33,847 bases of DNA, taken from positions 1 to 33,847 of the forward strand of contig QCRS01000010.1 in NCBI GenBank assembly GCA_003211755.1, in the 5' to 3' direction. This DNA comes from Prochlorococcus sp. AG-463-F15. GTDB lineage: Bacteria > Cyanobacteriota > Cyanobacteriia > PCC-6307 > Cyanobiaceae. The notes beneath the pieces were generated by a model that had not been told where the DNA came from, made no database searches, and saw nothing but the letters and a program-made list of their open reading frames with translations. The translations under genes and the position numbers were made by a program. How positions within the stretch are numbered: position 1 is the stretch's first letter; every line of letters starts with the position of its first letter. Of the stretch, positions 1 to 7,330 are shown piece after piece.

Positions 1-1264
1 CTGCATTTGGAAAAACAGCAGTTCCAATATCCCTACCTTCAGCAACGAGACCTCCAGCAATTCCGATTTCCTTTTGCTGGGAAGTTAGTGCTTTTCGTAC
101 TGCATTTTGAGCAGCAACTATAGAAACTATTGAGGTAACTGTTGGAGAACGGATTTGATCAGTGACTTCATTTCCATTTATGATTACCTTTGGATTTTTT
201 CCGAATGGCTCTAGCTCGAGTTTTAGATTCTCAAGAGATTTCATTACTTTATTTTGATCTTTAGGGTCTATTCCTTTTTTTTGTATAAGCCAGGCGACAG
301 CTCTATACATTGCTCCTGTATCTAGGTAGAGAAGACCTAGTCGCTCTGCGAAAGCACGCGTGACTGTGCTTTTACCAGCACCTGCAGGTCCGTCGATGGC
401 AACAATTGGCTTACGAGTCATAAGAAAGGTGTGATCAATAAGACGGGTTGTTCCGCAGCGAACTGCTGCAGCTAAGAGAGAAAAGTGTTTAATAGTTTTT
501 AATGGTTGAAGGTTTTGTGGATCTACCACTTCTAAATATTCGACTTCTAAGCCCTTTTTTTCTAGGCAAGATCTTATTAAGCTCAAATCTATTGTTTTGC
601 CTTGATGTGCATCTTCAGCAGCTTTGGTGAGTTCAATTGGTAAGGATAAAGCTTTTTCTCGCTCTCCTTTACTTAGGTATTGATTTCGAGAACTATATGC
701 CAACCCATCTTGATCTCTAACAGTTGCAACTCCATGAACTTTTATAGGGAGACCAAGAGCTCTAATGAGTTCTCTAAGAATGACTAATTGCTGCCAGTCT
801 TTTTCTCCGAGCACCAAAAAGTTTGGTTTTACATGTTTTAAGAGGTGTACCATCACGGTTGCCACGCCATCAAAGTGACCATCTCGAAATGAGCCACATA
901 GATGAGATTGAAGGTTGGATGGAACTTTTAACTTGAAATTTGAGTCGCCCCCCCCTGGGAAGATTTGACTTGTAGAAGGCGCCCAAATTGCATTAGCTCC
1001 TGATTGCGATGCAATTTCAATATCTCGTTGAAGATTTCTTGGATAATTTTCGAAATCTTCTTGAGGACTAAATTGCAGAGGGTTTACAAAGATACTGACT
1101 AGTACCACTGGCTTATCTTTCAAGCTTGAATTATGAGCAGTTTTAATTAACTGACTATGACCAGGGTGGAGTCCTCCCATTGTGGGTACAAACCCAACTT
1201 CAGACTCTTGCTTCTTGCGCCAGAGCAGGAGATCAGCCTCAGTTCGAAGTACAGAAAAGTTCAA
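1..1264 (-). CDS. panC/cmk: PanC-Cmk fusion: pantoate-beta-alanine ligase / cytidylate kinase (3' part off window)
   Basis: The gene is open from about 1264 to the left edge and is absent from the ORF track because its stop lies outside. The N-terminal half reads as pantothenate synthetase (pantoate + beta-alanine + ATP to pantothenate), with the ATP-binding segment VGFVPTMGGLHPGHSQLI near the start. With no stop between them, it runs into a cytidylate kinase domain beginning MTRKPIVAIDGPAGAGKST (P-loop, CMP phosphorylation) at about 420 and reaching GRDIGTAVFPNA at the edge. This two-enzyme fusion is a known cyanobacterial arrangement. The start is TTG at 1264 (GGAG five bases upstream) or GTG at 1267. 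It is divergent from purM. Only the C-terminal part of the kinase is missing. Confidence 0.95.
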   Translation of the reverse strand, partial: MNFSVLRTEADLLLWRKKQESEVGFVPTMGGLHPGHSQLIKTAHNSSLKDKPVVLVSIFVNPLQFSPQEDFENYPRNLQRDIEIASQSGANAIWAPSTSQIFPGGGDSNFKLKVPSNLQSHLCGSFRDGHFDGVATVMVHLLKHVKPNFLVLGEKDWQQLVILRELIRALGLPIKVHGVATVRDQDGLAYSSRNQYLSKGEREKALSLPIELTKAAEDAHQGKTIDLSLIRSCLEKKGLEVEYLEVVDPQNLQPLKTIKHFSLLAAAVRCGTTRLIDHTFLMTRKPIVAIDGPAGAGKSTVTRAFAERLGLLYLDTGAMYRAVAWLIQKKGIDPKDQNKVMKSLENLKLELEPFGKNPKVIINGNEVTDQIRSPTVTSIVSIVAAQNAVRKALTSQQKEIGIAGGLVAEGRDIGTAVFPNA

Positions 1265-1401
1265 CACAACTCCATGTGAATAATGTGAGATGTTTTGCGC
1301 TAGAAGTTGCCTTAATCCTCTAAAGGATTGAATGCATACTGGTCTAGTAGAAACTACTAAGGCAGTTCAGGTCATCTTCAACATAGGAATCATTTAAAAC
1401 T

Positions 1402-2439
1402 ATGGATTACAAGGCTGCTGGTGTTGATGTTGAGGCAGGAAGGGCTTTCGTTGATCGGATCAAATCTAGTGTTGAGGCGACCCATTCTCCTGGGGTTATT
1501 GGAGGTTTAGGAGGCTTTGGTGGGGTAATTCGTTTGCCTGAGGGGATTTCCAGGCCTCTTTTGGTAGCAGGAACTGATGGAGTAGGGACAAAACTTGAAT
1601 TAGCTCAGGAATTTCAAGTTCATTTTGGAGTAGGTATTGATTTGGTAGCCATGTGTGTAAATGATGTCATCACCAGCGGGGCCCAACCATTATTTTTTTT
1701 GGATTACATTGCAACTGGTGCTTTAAGTCCAGAGGCTATGACAGAAGTTGTCGAAGGAATTGCAGAGGGATGTCAACTCAGTGGGTGTGCATTATTGGGA
1801 GGTGAAACAGCTGAAATGCCAGGCTTTTATCCAGAAGGAAGGTATGACTTGGCAGGCTTTTGTGTAGCTGTAGTGGAGGAAGCTGATTTGATCGATGGAA
1901 GCAAAATCAAAACTGGTGATCAGATTATTGGTGTTGCAAGTAGTGGAGTTCATAGTAATGGTTTCAGCCTTGTCAGAAAGGTTTTAACTGCTCAAGAAAT
2001 CAATGAGAAGAGTGTTTTTGGACCAGAGCATTTGCCTGTGATTTCTACTTTGCTTAAGCCAACGACCCTTTATGGGGGTTTGGTTAAAGCTCTTCTTAGT
2101 GATCAGATTCCATTAAATGGTATGGCTCATATCACTGGCGGAGGATTACCTGAAAATCTCCCTAGGTGCTTGCCACAGGGCGTGCAAGCTTCAATTGACA
2201 TTAAAACTTGGCCAAAACCTGAGATTTTCAAGTGGCTCCAAGAAGTTGGTGATATCTCTGAGATGGATCTTTGGAATACCTTTAATCTTGGAGTCGGATT
2301 TTGTCTTGTGGTTTCTGTTGAAGTTGCAAATGCTGCACTTCAAGTATGCAGAGAACGTGGATTTGAAGCATGGATTATGGGGCGAGTTGAAGAGTCCAAT
2401 GTCTCTGAAAACAAAGACATATTGGGGCTCCCTGTTTGA
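1402..2439 (+). CDS. purM: Phosphoribosylformylglycinamidine cyclo-ligase (AIR synthetase)
   Basis: This enzyme closes the imidazole ring in de novo purine synthesis, using ATP to convert FGAM to AIR in the cytosol. The 345-residue length is normal for the family. Recognisable segments are the N-terminal [19 protein letters not shown], the glycine-rich GGFGGVI, the ATP/substrate segment [12 protein letters not shown] and [11 protein letters not shown] mid-protein, and [13 protein letters not shown] toward the C-terminus. An AGGAAT ribosome-binding site lies about 11 bases before the ATG. It is transcribed away from panC-cmk, so the 140-base gap probably carries both promoters. The ORF at 2117-2443 in another frame is a shadow. 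Confidence 0.97.
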   Translation: MDYKAAGVDVEAGRAFVDRIKSSVEATHSPGVIGGLGGFGGVIRLPEGISRPLLVAGTDGVGTKLELAQEFQVHFGVGIDLVAMCVNDVITSGAQPLFFLDYIATGALSPEAMTEVVEGIAEGCQLSGCALLGGETAEMPGFYPEGRYDLAGFCVAVVEEADLIDGSKIKTGDQIIGVASSGVHSNGFSLVRKVLTAQEINEKSVFGPEHLPVISTLLKPTTLYGGLVKALLSDQIPLNGMAHITGGGLPENLPRCLPQGVQASIDIKTWPKPEIFKWLQEVGDISEMDLWNTFNLGVGFCLVVSVEVANAALQVCRERGFEAWIMGRVEESNVSENKDILGLPV

Positions 2440-2599
2440 TTGAGACAGTTTTCACTTTATTTGAATCAAGGTCTATTGCTTCGGAGTTCTACAAGCGGAT
2501 GAGCTTGGTTCACAATCTTTTGGCTCCACTAGTAATATTAATCAAATGCAAGCTGAGTTTTTTTTAGCCACTGCGTAGTTAGATCTGTAATTTAGTTCT

Positions 2600-3250
2600 A
2601 TGCCTTTTGAGAATCCCCAGCGTCTTACGCGTCGGCGTAGTTCAGCAGGACCAGTTCCACCTAGACGTCCTTTGGGTAATGCTTTAGATGGTATGAATCC
2701 TCATAGACAAGGCCCTAGACCAACTTTTTTGACTCTTAGAGATCACGGAAAAGTCTATGTAGCTGATATGCCAAATTTGTCTGATGGGCAATTGGCTCAT
2801 ATAGGGAATGAAGCTGAAGAGGTTCTCACAAGCCTAGAGCGGCGTCTTAGTGACCTTGAGCGAGAGGCAGCAAATGGTTTGGGAGATAACGACACTTTGA
2901 TTAAGGCATCTACTAAGCGTGATGTCACCCTTCGTTTCATTAGAGCCATTCAAGATGAGCAGGAATATCGTCGCAATAATCCCGCACTAAAAAGTGCAGC
3001 TGCGGAATCTTTGCCGCGTACATTTCTTGAAGTTGCTCGCCATAGGTTGCCTGGGTCAACTTTTGATTCTTTACTTAGAGAAGCTTTGGAAGCCTGTTCA
3101 CAAGAAGAACAGACCAAAGACGAGGCCCCTACACCAGCAGCACCACCACCACCACCACCTGTCAAGGTGATCCCTATTCGCGCAAAGCCCGAAAGTATGC
3201 CTGTTGTAGTAAGTCCAGATCCAAATCTTACAAATACAACAATTGCTTGA
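2600..3250 (+). CDS. Conserved hypothetical protein with proline-rich tail
   Basis: I do not recognise a named family. The 216-residue product has a basic N-terminus rich in Arg and Pro (about residues 1-40), a central charged, probably helical region (LTSLERRLSDLEREAANG, then TKRDVTLRFIRAIQDEQEYRR), and a low-complexity tail with seven consecutive prolines around residue 185. There is no signal peptide or membrane segment, so it is probably cytosolic, perhaps a scaffold or interaction protein. It lies 160 bases after purM on the same strand and may have its own promoter. Codon use resembles purM, so it looks like a resident gene rather than an island gene. The opposite-strand ORF 2950-3264 is a shadow. 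Confidence 0.8.
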   Translation: MPFENPQRLTRRRSSAGPVPPRRPLGNALDGMNPHRQGPRPTFLTLRDHGKVYVADMPNLSDGQLAHIGNEAEEVLTSLERRLSDLEREAANGLGDNDTLIKASTKRDVTLRFIRAIQDEQEYRRNNPALKSAAAESLPRTFLEVARHRLPGSTFDSLLREALEACSQEEQTKDEAPTPAAPPPPPPVKVIPIRAKPESMPVVVSPDPNLTNTTIA

Positions 3251-3362
3251 CCCTCAATTATCAATATTTAGGCTCAGAATAGCCGGACTCGGCATTGTTT
3301 AAGCTCTGTCTATTTTTTGTTAAAAGTTCAAGGAAATCATCAATATAATATCACTTATAATA

Positions 3363-3560
3363 ATGTTAATATTTTATAAAATTGCTTTATTCATGGAAAC
3401 TAATCATAAAAATGATAAATTAATTAGCGCTAGAGATAAGCTCGAACCTGGAAAATTTGCATGCTCTAAAAGAGATGATGTACTGTGCAAACTTTGCGGA
3501 AGGACTTTAGAAAATGGAATTAGGTGTCTTGGAATGTGTGTTGCAGAAAGTGATTATTAG
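3363..3560 (+). CDS. Small cysteine-rich (zinc-ribbon-like) hypothetical protein
   Basis: The 65-residue ORF has five cysteines, four of them in two CxxC/CxxxC pairs: CKLCG and CLGMC, preceded by FACSK. That spacing suggests a small metal-binding knuckle; the function is unknown. The start is uncertain: ATG 3363 or the internal ATG at 3393 (METNHKND), neither with a clear Shine-Dalgarno. The acidic, Lys-rich N-terminus fits the later start better. A good stem-loop with a T-run lies about 70 bases beyond the stop, supporting a real transcript. Confidence 0.6.
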   Translation: MLIFYKIALFMETNHKNDKLISARDKLEPGKFACSKRDDVLCKLCGRTLENGIRCLGMCVAESDY

Positions 3561-3946
3561 AATCAGATTATTAACCTTTTAAAACTAGAAAGATCTGATT
3601 ATTGGATGATCTAAATAGATAGAATAGGAGTGTTCAACATGCTCTGGGTTCTATGTTGAACTTTTCTTCAATAATTCTATGTATAAGATACTGACTCCAA
3701 GTTTGAATAGATTCAACTTAAAAAATATGTAGTTAAAGATTGACTCAATCCTATTGCATAAGATACTATTGCCGATTCTTTAGATGTATTATTTTCGACT
3801 GAAAAAATTATTTGATTATTAAAGGATTTAAGCAATTACTTTCAAATAGGCATAATCAATATTTTCAAGTGATTGCTTTCTAGTTATTTACCTTGTCAAG
3901 TTCCTCAAAATATTGCACTCTAGTATTTAGTTAAAGGCTTTTCATT
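3561..3946. other. Intergenic stretch, AT-rich, with hairpins only
   Basis: No gene was found on either strand. An 8-base inverted repeat (AATCAGAT at 3561 and ATCTGATT at 3593) follows the upstream stop directly, and a terminator-like hairpin lies at 3632-3665. The rest is AT-rich sequence that probably holds the promoter of the next gene. Confidence 0.5.
3632..3667 (+). terminator. Intrinsic terminator after the Cys-rich small gene
   Basis: Perfect 9-bp arms GTTCAACAT / ATGTTGAAC enclose a 12-base loop and are followed at once by TTTTCTT. Its position about 70 bases downstream of a small + strand ORF fits termination of that transcript. Confidence 0.6.
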
Positions 3947-4336
3947 GTGCCTGACCTAGAACCTTGTTCACGGTGTGGGAGACAGGTTCTGATTTCACAC
4001 TACTCATGGAGTAAGACTCTTGTTATATGCAAGGCTTGCAAAGAGTTGAATACACAGAAACCATCTATTGAAAGATACAATCAAACTTTTAGTGGTAGGG
4101 ATATGCTGGATTCACAATATAGTCCTGCCTCCGGTACAAGTGAACCAGGTTTATCCAGCAAGATTAATCAGCCTAAAAAGGTTCAAGGGGAGATACTTGT
4201 TACTTGGCATGTTTTATTAAAGTTCTCTCTTGTTGGACTATTGATAGCAATATTAGTTATTTCTGGGGTAATTATTAGAAATCATAAGAACAAGGATTTT
4301 CCACTCGAATCACAAATATCAATTGATAGTGATTAG
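3947..4336 (+). CDS. Zinc-ribbon protein with C-terminal membrane anchor, hypothetical
   Basis: The 129-residue product starts with GTG, preceded by AAAGG. The N-terminal 35 residues contain two CxxC pairs (PCSRCGR and VICKACKEL), typical of a zinc ribbon. A polar linker follows, then one hydrophobic helix at about residues 89-109 (LLKFSLVGLLIAILVISGVII), then a short charged tail. The likely topology is a cytosolic zinc ribbon tethered to a membrane; no catalytic motif is visible. It converges on the gene at 4399-4830 and shares a bidirectional terminator with it. No named family recognised. Confidence 0.7.
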   Translation: MPDLEPCSRCGRQVLISHYSWSKTLVICKACKELNTQKPSIERYNQTFSGRDMLDSQYSPASGTSEPGLSSKINQPKKVQGEILVTWHVLLKFSLVGLLIAILVISGVIIRNHKNKDFPLESQISIDSD

Positions 4337-4355
4337 TGCTAGCATATTTGATTTG

Positions 4356-4400
4356 AAAATATTCTTATGGAAAGATATAATTTCATAAGAATATTTTTTT
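4356..4400. terminator. Bidirectional intrinsic terminator between convergent genes
   Basis: Perfect arms AATATTCTTATG (4358-4369) and CATAAGAATATT (4384-4395), extended by A/T pairs, are flanked by A on the left and TTTTT on the right. It therefore works as a terminator on both strands. It lies exactly between the stops of the convergent genes ending at 4336 (+) and 4399 (-). Confidence 0.85.
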
Positions 4401-4830
4401 ATTCTAATGCGTCGATTATACCTTCAGTAATATAACGCGCCATTTGCATTATATTATTTTCAATTTGCCTTTTAGGTGTGCCCCACTTTGCGGCTATTTT
4501 TTTTGAAAGCTTATTATTTTTTGAGTACCTAATCATACTATTTGCAAGTAGAGGAGGAAGGTCTGCCTTGTTTTCTTCTGCTAGTTTATCCCAAGCCTCT
4601 TTGTCTAATAGGCCAATAGCCTGCATGTCTTCTGTTCCTGAATATTTATATAACTCCAATATTCCCACATATAAGAAACTTTCACCTAATTGATGCAAAG
4701 GACCTGTACTTTCTTCAGATGCTTCATATTGCTTTAACATTAATTCTAGCTCTGACCTTTTTCCCTCTTCACCTTCTTTGGCTGCATTTAGAACCCTATA
4801 AAACTTGCTGAATTCGACTGGTTTTTCCAC
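4399..4830 (-). CDS. Conserved hypothetical protein, soluble helical
   Basis: The 143-residue protein has no signal peptide or membrane helix and is rich in charged residues predicted to form helices (FYRVLNAAKEGEEGKRSELE near the start, SKKIAAKWGTPKRQIENNI near the end). The phrase KAWDKLAEENKADLPP-like mid region does not bring a known enzyme to mind. The ATG is clear, but I see no strong ribosome-binding site before it. It ends in the shared bidirectional terminator. It could belong to a picocyanobacteria-specific family; function unknown. Confidence 0.7.
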   Translation of the reverse strand: MEKPVEFSKFYRVLNAAKEGEEGKRSELELMLKQYEASEESTGPLHQLGESFLYVGILELYKYSGTEDMQAIGLLDKEAWDKLAEENKADLPPLLANSMIRYSKNNKLSKKIAAKWGTPKRQIENNIMQMARYITEGIIDALE

Positions 4831-4888
4831 AATGGTGGTAAAGCAATATTGACCATACTACTTAAAGGAGGGATGTTTTCTTGCTAGT

Positions 4889-5074
4889 TCACTTTTGACG
4901 GTTTTCTATATAGAAGGGGTTCGGAATTTGGAAGTGCTTAGGGTTTTTTTGGGGAGAATCTTTGGGATCAATCCAGGTGGCAGTTCTTCGAAGACTATTG
5001 GCGGTAAATGCTCTCAAATCAGGGGAAGTCCAGATGATTAAAACAATGAAGGCTAGGAAGAGGTTTTTTAACAT
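4889..5074 (-). CDS. Small membrane or secreted protein, hypothetical
   Basis: The 61-residue product has an N-terminal hydrophobic segment (LKNLFLAFIVLIIWTSPDLRA) that reads as a signal anchor or signal peptide. A short polar tail rich in Lys, Pro and Asn follows. Tiny proteins of this shape are frequent in picocyanobacterial genomes, often membrane-associated. It is on the same strand as, and 79 bases downstream of, the 44-codon ORF at 5154-5288, so they may be co-transcribed. Function unknown. Confidence 0.6.
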   Translation of the reverse strand: MLKNLFLAFIVLIIWTSPDLRAFTANSLRRTATWIDPKDSPQKNPKHFQIPNPFYIENRQK

Positions 5075-5153
5075 GTCAGGTCATCCACTCAAAGGTCTTT
5101 GTTCGTTTCATTGAAGAAGAGATTTTCGTTTTTGTAAGTACTTTTAAGTCCAT

Positions 5154-5288
5154 TCAATCGCCCCACCCTGTCCCTGTTAAACAATCTTTGGACTTGCTTT
5201 TAGCCTTCTCTTCAAGCAAGTTGATTTGAATTGGCTGAAGATCTAGCTCCCAAGCCATGTATGGCTCAACCCTGTTCCCTTCTGTCAT
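5154..5288 (-). CDS. 44-residue acidic small protein, missed by ORF track
   Basis: Reading the minus strand from the ATG at 5288 gives MTEGNRVEPYMAWELDLQPI... ending ...LTGTGWGD and a TGA at 5154. The composition is hydrophilic and protein-like rather than the Ser/Leu/Arg-rich look of random AT-rich translation. No clear Shine-Dalgarno is present. It lies just upstream of the small membrane protein gene on the same strand. No homologous family is known to me, so the call rests on composition and context. Confidence 0.45.
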   Translation of the reverse strand: MTEGNRVEPYMAWELDLQPIQINLLEEKAKSKSKDCLTGTGWGD

Positions 5289-5485
5289 AGAGGTGTTTAT
5301 CTATTGTTGTTCAACAATCATCCTTAGGATTTTGGATAGATCAAGCCCTGTTTGTTCTCGAAGGTTTTGTCCGACCCTTTAAATTAATTATCACTGCTTA
5401 TGCTTGGCTGAAATAATTTTGCAATTAATAATTCATCAATGGGAAAATTGCTGGCAGGGTTTCTGTATGAAGTTGAGTTGTTGAA
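5289..5485. other. Intergenic, probable divergent promoter region
   Basis: Together with the small ORF to its left, this separates the minus-strand small genes from the + gene at 5486. It contains a short palindrome ATTGTTG-TT-CAACAAT around 5310-5325 and AT-rich tracts, but no further gene that I can support. Confidence 0.4.
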
Positions 5486-5740
5486 ATGAATTCTTCTTTG
5501 CTTTGTGTAGTCAATCAAGTTAATTCAGCACCCTTTTCACTTGCAAGTAGCCACTTGTCCTTGACTGCCTTAATGGATTTTAGTTCGCTTGAATTTAGTG
5601 GTAGTTGGGTTGATCTCAAAAATTGGTTGGATGAGTTTTGTCTTGAAACCTTCTCAAACGGTTGTTTTTATGGAAAATTTGATGTTCTTAATCATACTAA
5701 AAAAACATGGTTTTCAGAACAAATAAGTCTTTTATGCTAA
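5486..5740 (+). CDS. Hypothetical protein, 84 residues
   Basis: The product is soluble, with a Ser/Leu-rich start and an aromatic second half (WVDLKNWLDEFCLETFSNGC). It has no recognised motif apart from scattered cysteines. Support for a real gene comes mainly from a convincing intrinsic terminator about 55 bases beyond the stop on the same strand. There is no obvious ribosome-binding site. The coding call is tentative. Confidence 0.45.
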   Translation: MNSSLLCVVNQVNSAPFSLASSHLSLTALMDFSSLEFSGSWVDLKNWLDEFCLETFSNGCFYGKFDVLNHTKKTWFSEQISLLC

Positions 5741-5794
5741 TGGGATTGGAAATAATTTTTATTGTTCTAAAAACCATTAGATTTCATAACATTG

Positions 5795-5833
5795 AATGGT
5801 TGTCATGAAAATCTTATTTCATGACCATTTTTG
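5795..5833 (+). terminator. Intrinsic terminator after ORF 5486-5740
   Basis: Arms GTCATGAAA (5802-5810) and TTTCATGAC (5817-5825) enclose the loop ATCTTA. The stem can be extended by ATGG/CCAT around a bulge and is followed by TTTTT. Confidence 0.75.
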
Positions 5834-5962
5834 GCTTTTATTTAGCTTGGGAAGGTTAAGCAGTATTTCATTCATTGAGACTTCTGTTCAAAAAAGCATC
5901 TTTGATTATCGAGTGAAAAGGGTAATTTCTTAAGCTCTTCTCAAGGAGATAAGGAGTTTTTG

Positions 5963-6046
5963 TTGGTGACAAAATTGCAAGAAAGAATTAGAACTGTTAT
6001 ACGACACTCCTCACACAAGTCTGTCGGTATGGACGCTGCTCGATGA
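5963..6046 (+). CDS. Tiny ORF (about 27 codons) with strong ribosome-binding site, uncertain
   Basis: AAGGAG at 5951-5956 sits at good distance from TTG 5963 or GTG 5966. The frame reads VTKLQERIRTVIRHSSHKSV... and stops with TGA at 6044 inside the loop of the following terminator. The peptide is basic and amphipathic. It could be a leader or micro-protein, or a chance frame across a small RNA gene, since the same DNA carries the Yfr1 core motif. Confidence 0.3.
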   Translation: MVTKLQERIRTVIRHSSHKSVGMDAAR

Positions 6047-6059
6047 GGGCGTCCTTTTT
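6004..6059 (+). ncRNA. yfr1: Candidate Yfr1-like small RNA
   Basis: The 11-base sequence ACTCCTCACAC at 6006-6016 is identical to the conserved unpaired core of the cyanobacterial small RNA Yfr1 as I recall it. It is followed 14 bases later by a terminator hairpin (GGACGC/GCGTCC) and TTTTT, as expected for the 3' half of that RNA. Against it, no convincing 5' stem-loop precedes the core, the usual guaB/trxA neighbourhood is absent, and a short ORF overlaps it. The 5' end is not determined. Confidence 0.4.
6031..6059 (+). terminator. Intrinsic terminator
   Basis: GGACGC (6031-6036) pairs with GCGTCC (6049-6054) around a 12-base loop, followed by TTTTT. It terminates either the candidate small RNA or the tiny ORF. 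Confidence 0.7.
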
Positions 6060-6241
6060 CATGCCTGATATGCGATTTGCTTAGAACACTTTCGCTATCC
6101 CTGGCTAGATGTAAATCTAATTAGGGCTTGGCTTTTCAGGAGATAAGCCTAGCCTGCATGGGGAATTCTCGTTTTTTATTCACGACTAGAGAAAATATTC
6201 ATAGTACTAGTATACTATAAGCATTAAGTGATCAATCCACT
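6060..6241 (+). promoter_or_regulatory. Upstream region of the DUF1651 gene with hairpin and palindrome
   Basis: A 5+5-bp stem with one internal mismatch occupies 6124-6155 (GGGCTTGGCTT / AAGCCTAGCC). A perfect 10-base palindrome TAGTATACTA lies at 6208-6217 and includes TATACT, a plausible -10 box about 25 bases before the ATG at 6242. These may be promoter and operator; no experimental inference is possible from sequence alone. Confidence 0.35.
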
Positions 6242-6496
6242 ATGAGAGCTCCTGAGGGCTGGATTCAGGACCCATGTGGAAATTGGACGATTCGTTTTCA
6301 TTTAGATCAAAATTCTTGGAGCAGAAATTTGTTTGTCTTTTTAGATCAAGGTAAGGCTATGGGGAATGGATATCCTGCTTTACTGAAAAGTAGGAAATAT
6401 GTGCCGAGAGCAGATGCTATTGCAATTTGGAACAAGTTGATTTCACAAGGATGGAAAAGAATTCAACCTCAATGGGGACTTGATGCGGAGTCTTAA
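6242..6496 (+). CDS. DUF1651 family protein
   Basis: The 84-residue product matches the picocyanobacterial DUF1651 pattern: an opening GWIQDPCGNWTIRFHLD, a middle WSRNLFVFLDQGKAM, and a closing block of AIAIWNKLISQGWKRIQPQWG. The many tryptophans and compact size are typical. The family is soluble and of unknown function, often found in several copies in marine Synechococcus and Prochlorococcus, frequently in variable regions. A TATACT-containing palindrome upstream may be its promoter. It sits just left of the integrase remnant. Confidence 0.8.
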   Translation: MRAPEGWIQDPCGNWTIRFHLDQNSWSRNLFVFLDQGKAMGNGYPALLKSRKYVPRADAIAIWNKLISQGWKRIQPQWGLDAES

Positions 6497-6586
6497 GCTT
6501 TTCGTATTAATTGGATTAGCGTTGCAACACTTTTGTAATGACAAATCAATCGAATTTTAAAGAGATCCACTAATCCGAGCTAATAG

Positions 6587-6898
6587 GGACAAGGTATTAG
6601 ACGTAGAACTAGAGCATTAGGCAAGAGAAAGATTTTCTGTGAAAATGGTTTGCTTTTGTCAGGTGGTAGATCATGGACAACTATTCGCCATACGGCGTTA
6701 CGTCTAACCCTTGAAGAGGTTCCTGAGTTAGGTATCCGTCCTGACATCAATGCCTTTGCCTCTAATGCTCATACGAGTGCTTCGATGCTTAGAAAGACCT
6801 ATCTGAATTACATGGACGCAGAGAAAACTGCTGAGAAAGCACGAACAAAAATCAAACCAAGTGAATACTCACTGGTAGGTAACACCAAGGACAAATGA
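6587..6898 (+). pseudogene. Truncated tyrosine recombinase / integrase (C-terminal remnant)
   Basis: The frame reads GQGIRRRTRALGKRKIFCEN... after an in-frame TAG at 6584, then TTIRHTALRLTLEE and NAHTSASMLRKTYLNYMDAEK. The IRHTALR block resembles the catalytic Arg/His box of tyrosine recombinases, and HTSASMLRKTY resembles the last box ending in the nucleophilic tyrosine. Only about 100 residues remain, against roughly 300-400 for a full enzyme; the arm and core-binding domains and the first catalytic Arg are gone. The ORF track start (TTG 6650) is arbitrary. Its C-terminal coding frame is intact and ends in ATGA overlapping the next small gene. It supports an old integration event near tRNA-Cys. 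Confidence 0.7.
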
Positions 6899-7071
6899 TA
6901 CGTTTTCTTCTCATCGCTTTATTGCTTCTTCCCTTACCCGCTATGGCAGCAACCAAGTACTTCATTCAATACCAAGATCAATTTGGTAAATGGCGTGATA
7001 AACATACTAATTTAGTTAATCAAATTAAAGAAAATCAACTTGAAGATAAAATAGACTTAGATTGGCATTGA
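6895..7071 (+). CDS. Small secreted protein (58 aa), missed by ORF track
   Basis: The ATG at 6895 overlaps the integrase remnant stop as ATGA. The product starts MIRFLLIALLLLPLPAMA, a textbook signal peptide with an A-M-A cleavage site at about residue 18. The mature part of about 40 residues, ATKYFIQYQDQFGKWRDKH..., is aromatic and charged and ends DLDWH. It is predicted to be exported to the periplasm or outside. The coupled start suggests it travelled with the integrase. No named family recognised. Confidence 0.65.
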   Translation: MIRFLLIALLLLPLPAMAATKYFIQYQDQFGKWRDKHTNLVNQIKENQLEDKIDLDWH

Positions 7072-7108
7072 ATTATAGAAGTTATTTATAGTTTAAGTAT
7101 TATTTATT

Positions 7109-7330
7109 TTATTTAAACTTTTCAAGAAGATCTCCAATATTTGAACATTTTGAGTATTCTTCATAAGTTAGGTTAGAATTAATTTCATCAGCAAGAGAAA
7201 CGAAAATATTCATATTAGCTAGAGAATCCCATTCGATTAGATCTTGTGGTGTTGTTGAATTATCAAGCTTCGAAATATCTATATCTAAAATGGAAGATAT
7301 AATTTCTAAAATCTTTTCTTTACTATTCAT
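7109..7330 (-). CDS. Acyl carrier protein
   Basis: The 73-residue protein has the carrier-protein fold signature: helix 1 (KEKILEIISSILDID), then LIEWDSLANMNIFVSLADEI. The serine of DSL is the predicted phosphopantetheine attachment site (about residue 36). Its low GC and its place as the last gene of an island operon show it is not the housekeeping AcpP of fatty acid synthesis. Its start overlaps the end of the preceding gene by 8 bases, so the two are translationally coupled. It probably receives an acyl or aminoacyl group from the ANL enzyme two genes upstream; that is inference. Confidence 0.85.
   Translation of the reverse strand: MNSKEKILEIISSILDIDISKLDNSTTPQDLIEWDSLANMNIFVSLADEINSNLTYEEYSKCSNIGDLLEKFK

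Noticed and set aside
2502-2566. Terminator for purM (AGCTTG ... CAAGCT then T-run)
   Set aside because: The arms are only 6 bases and about 40 bases apart; too weak to call.
2950-3264. 104-codon minus ORF with a Gly run
   Set aside because: Antisense of the proline-rich tail of the 2600-3250 gene.
6500-6600. Possible left attachment site copy of the tRNA-Cys 3' end
   Set aside because: I looked for repeats of the T-arm and acceptor sequence and saw no convincing match by eye.
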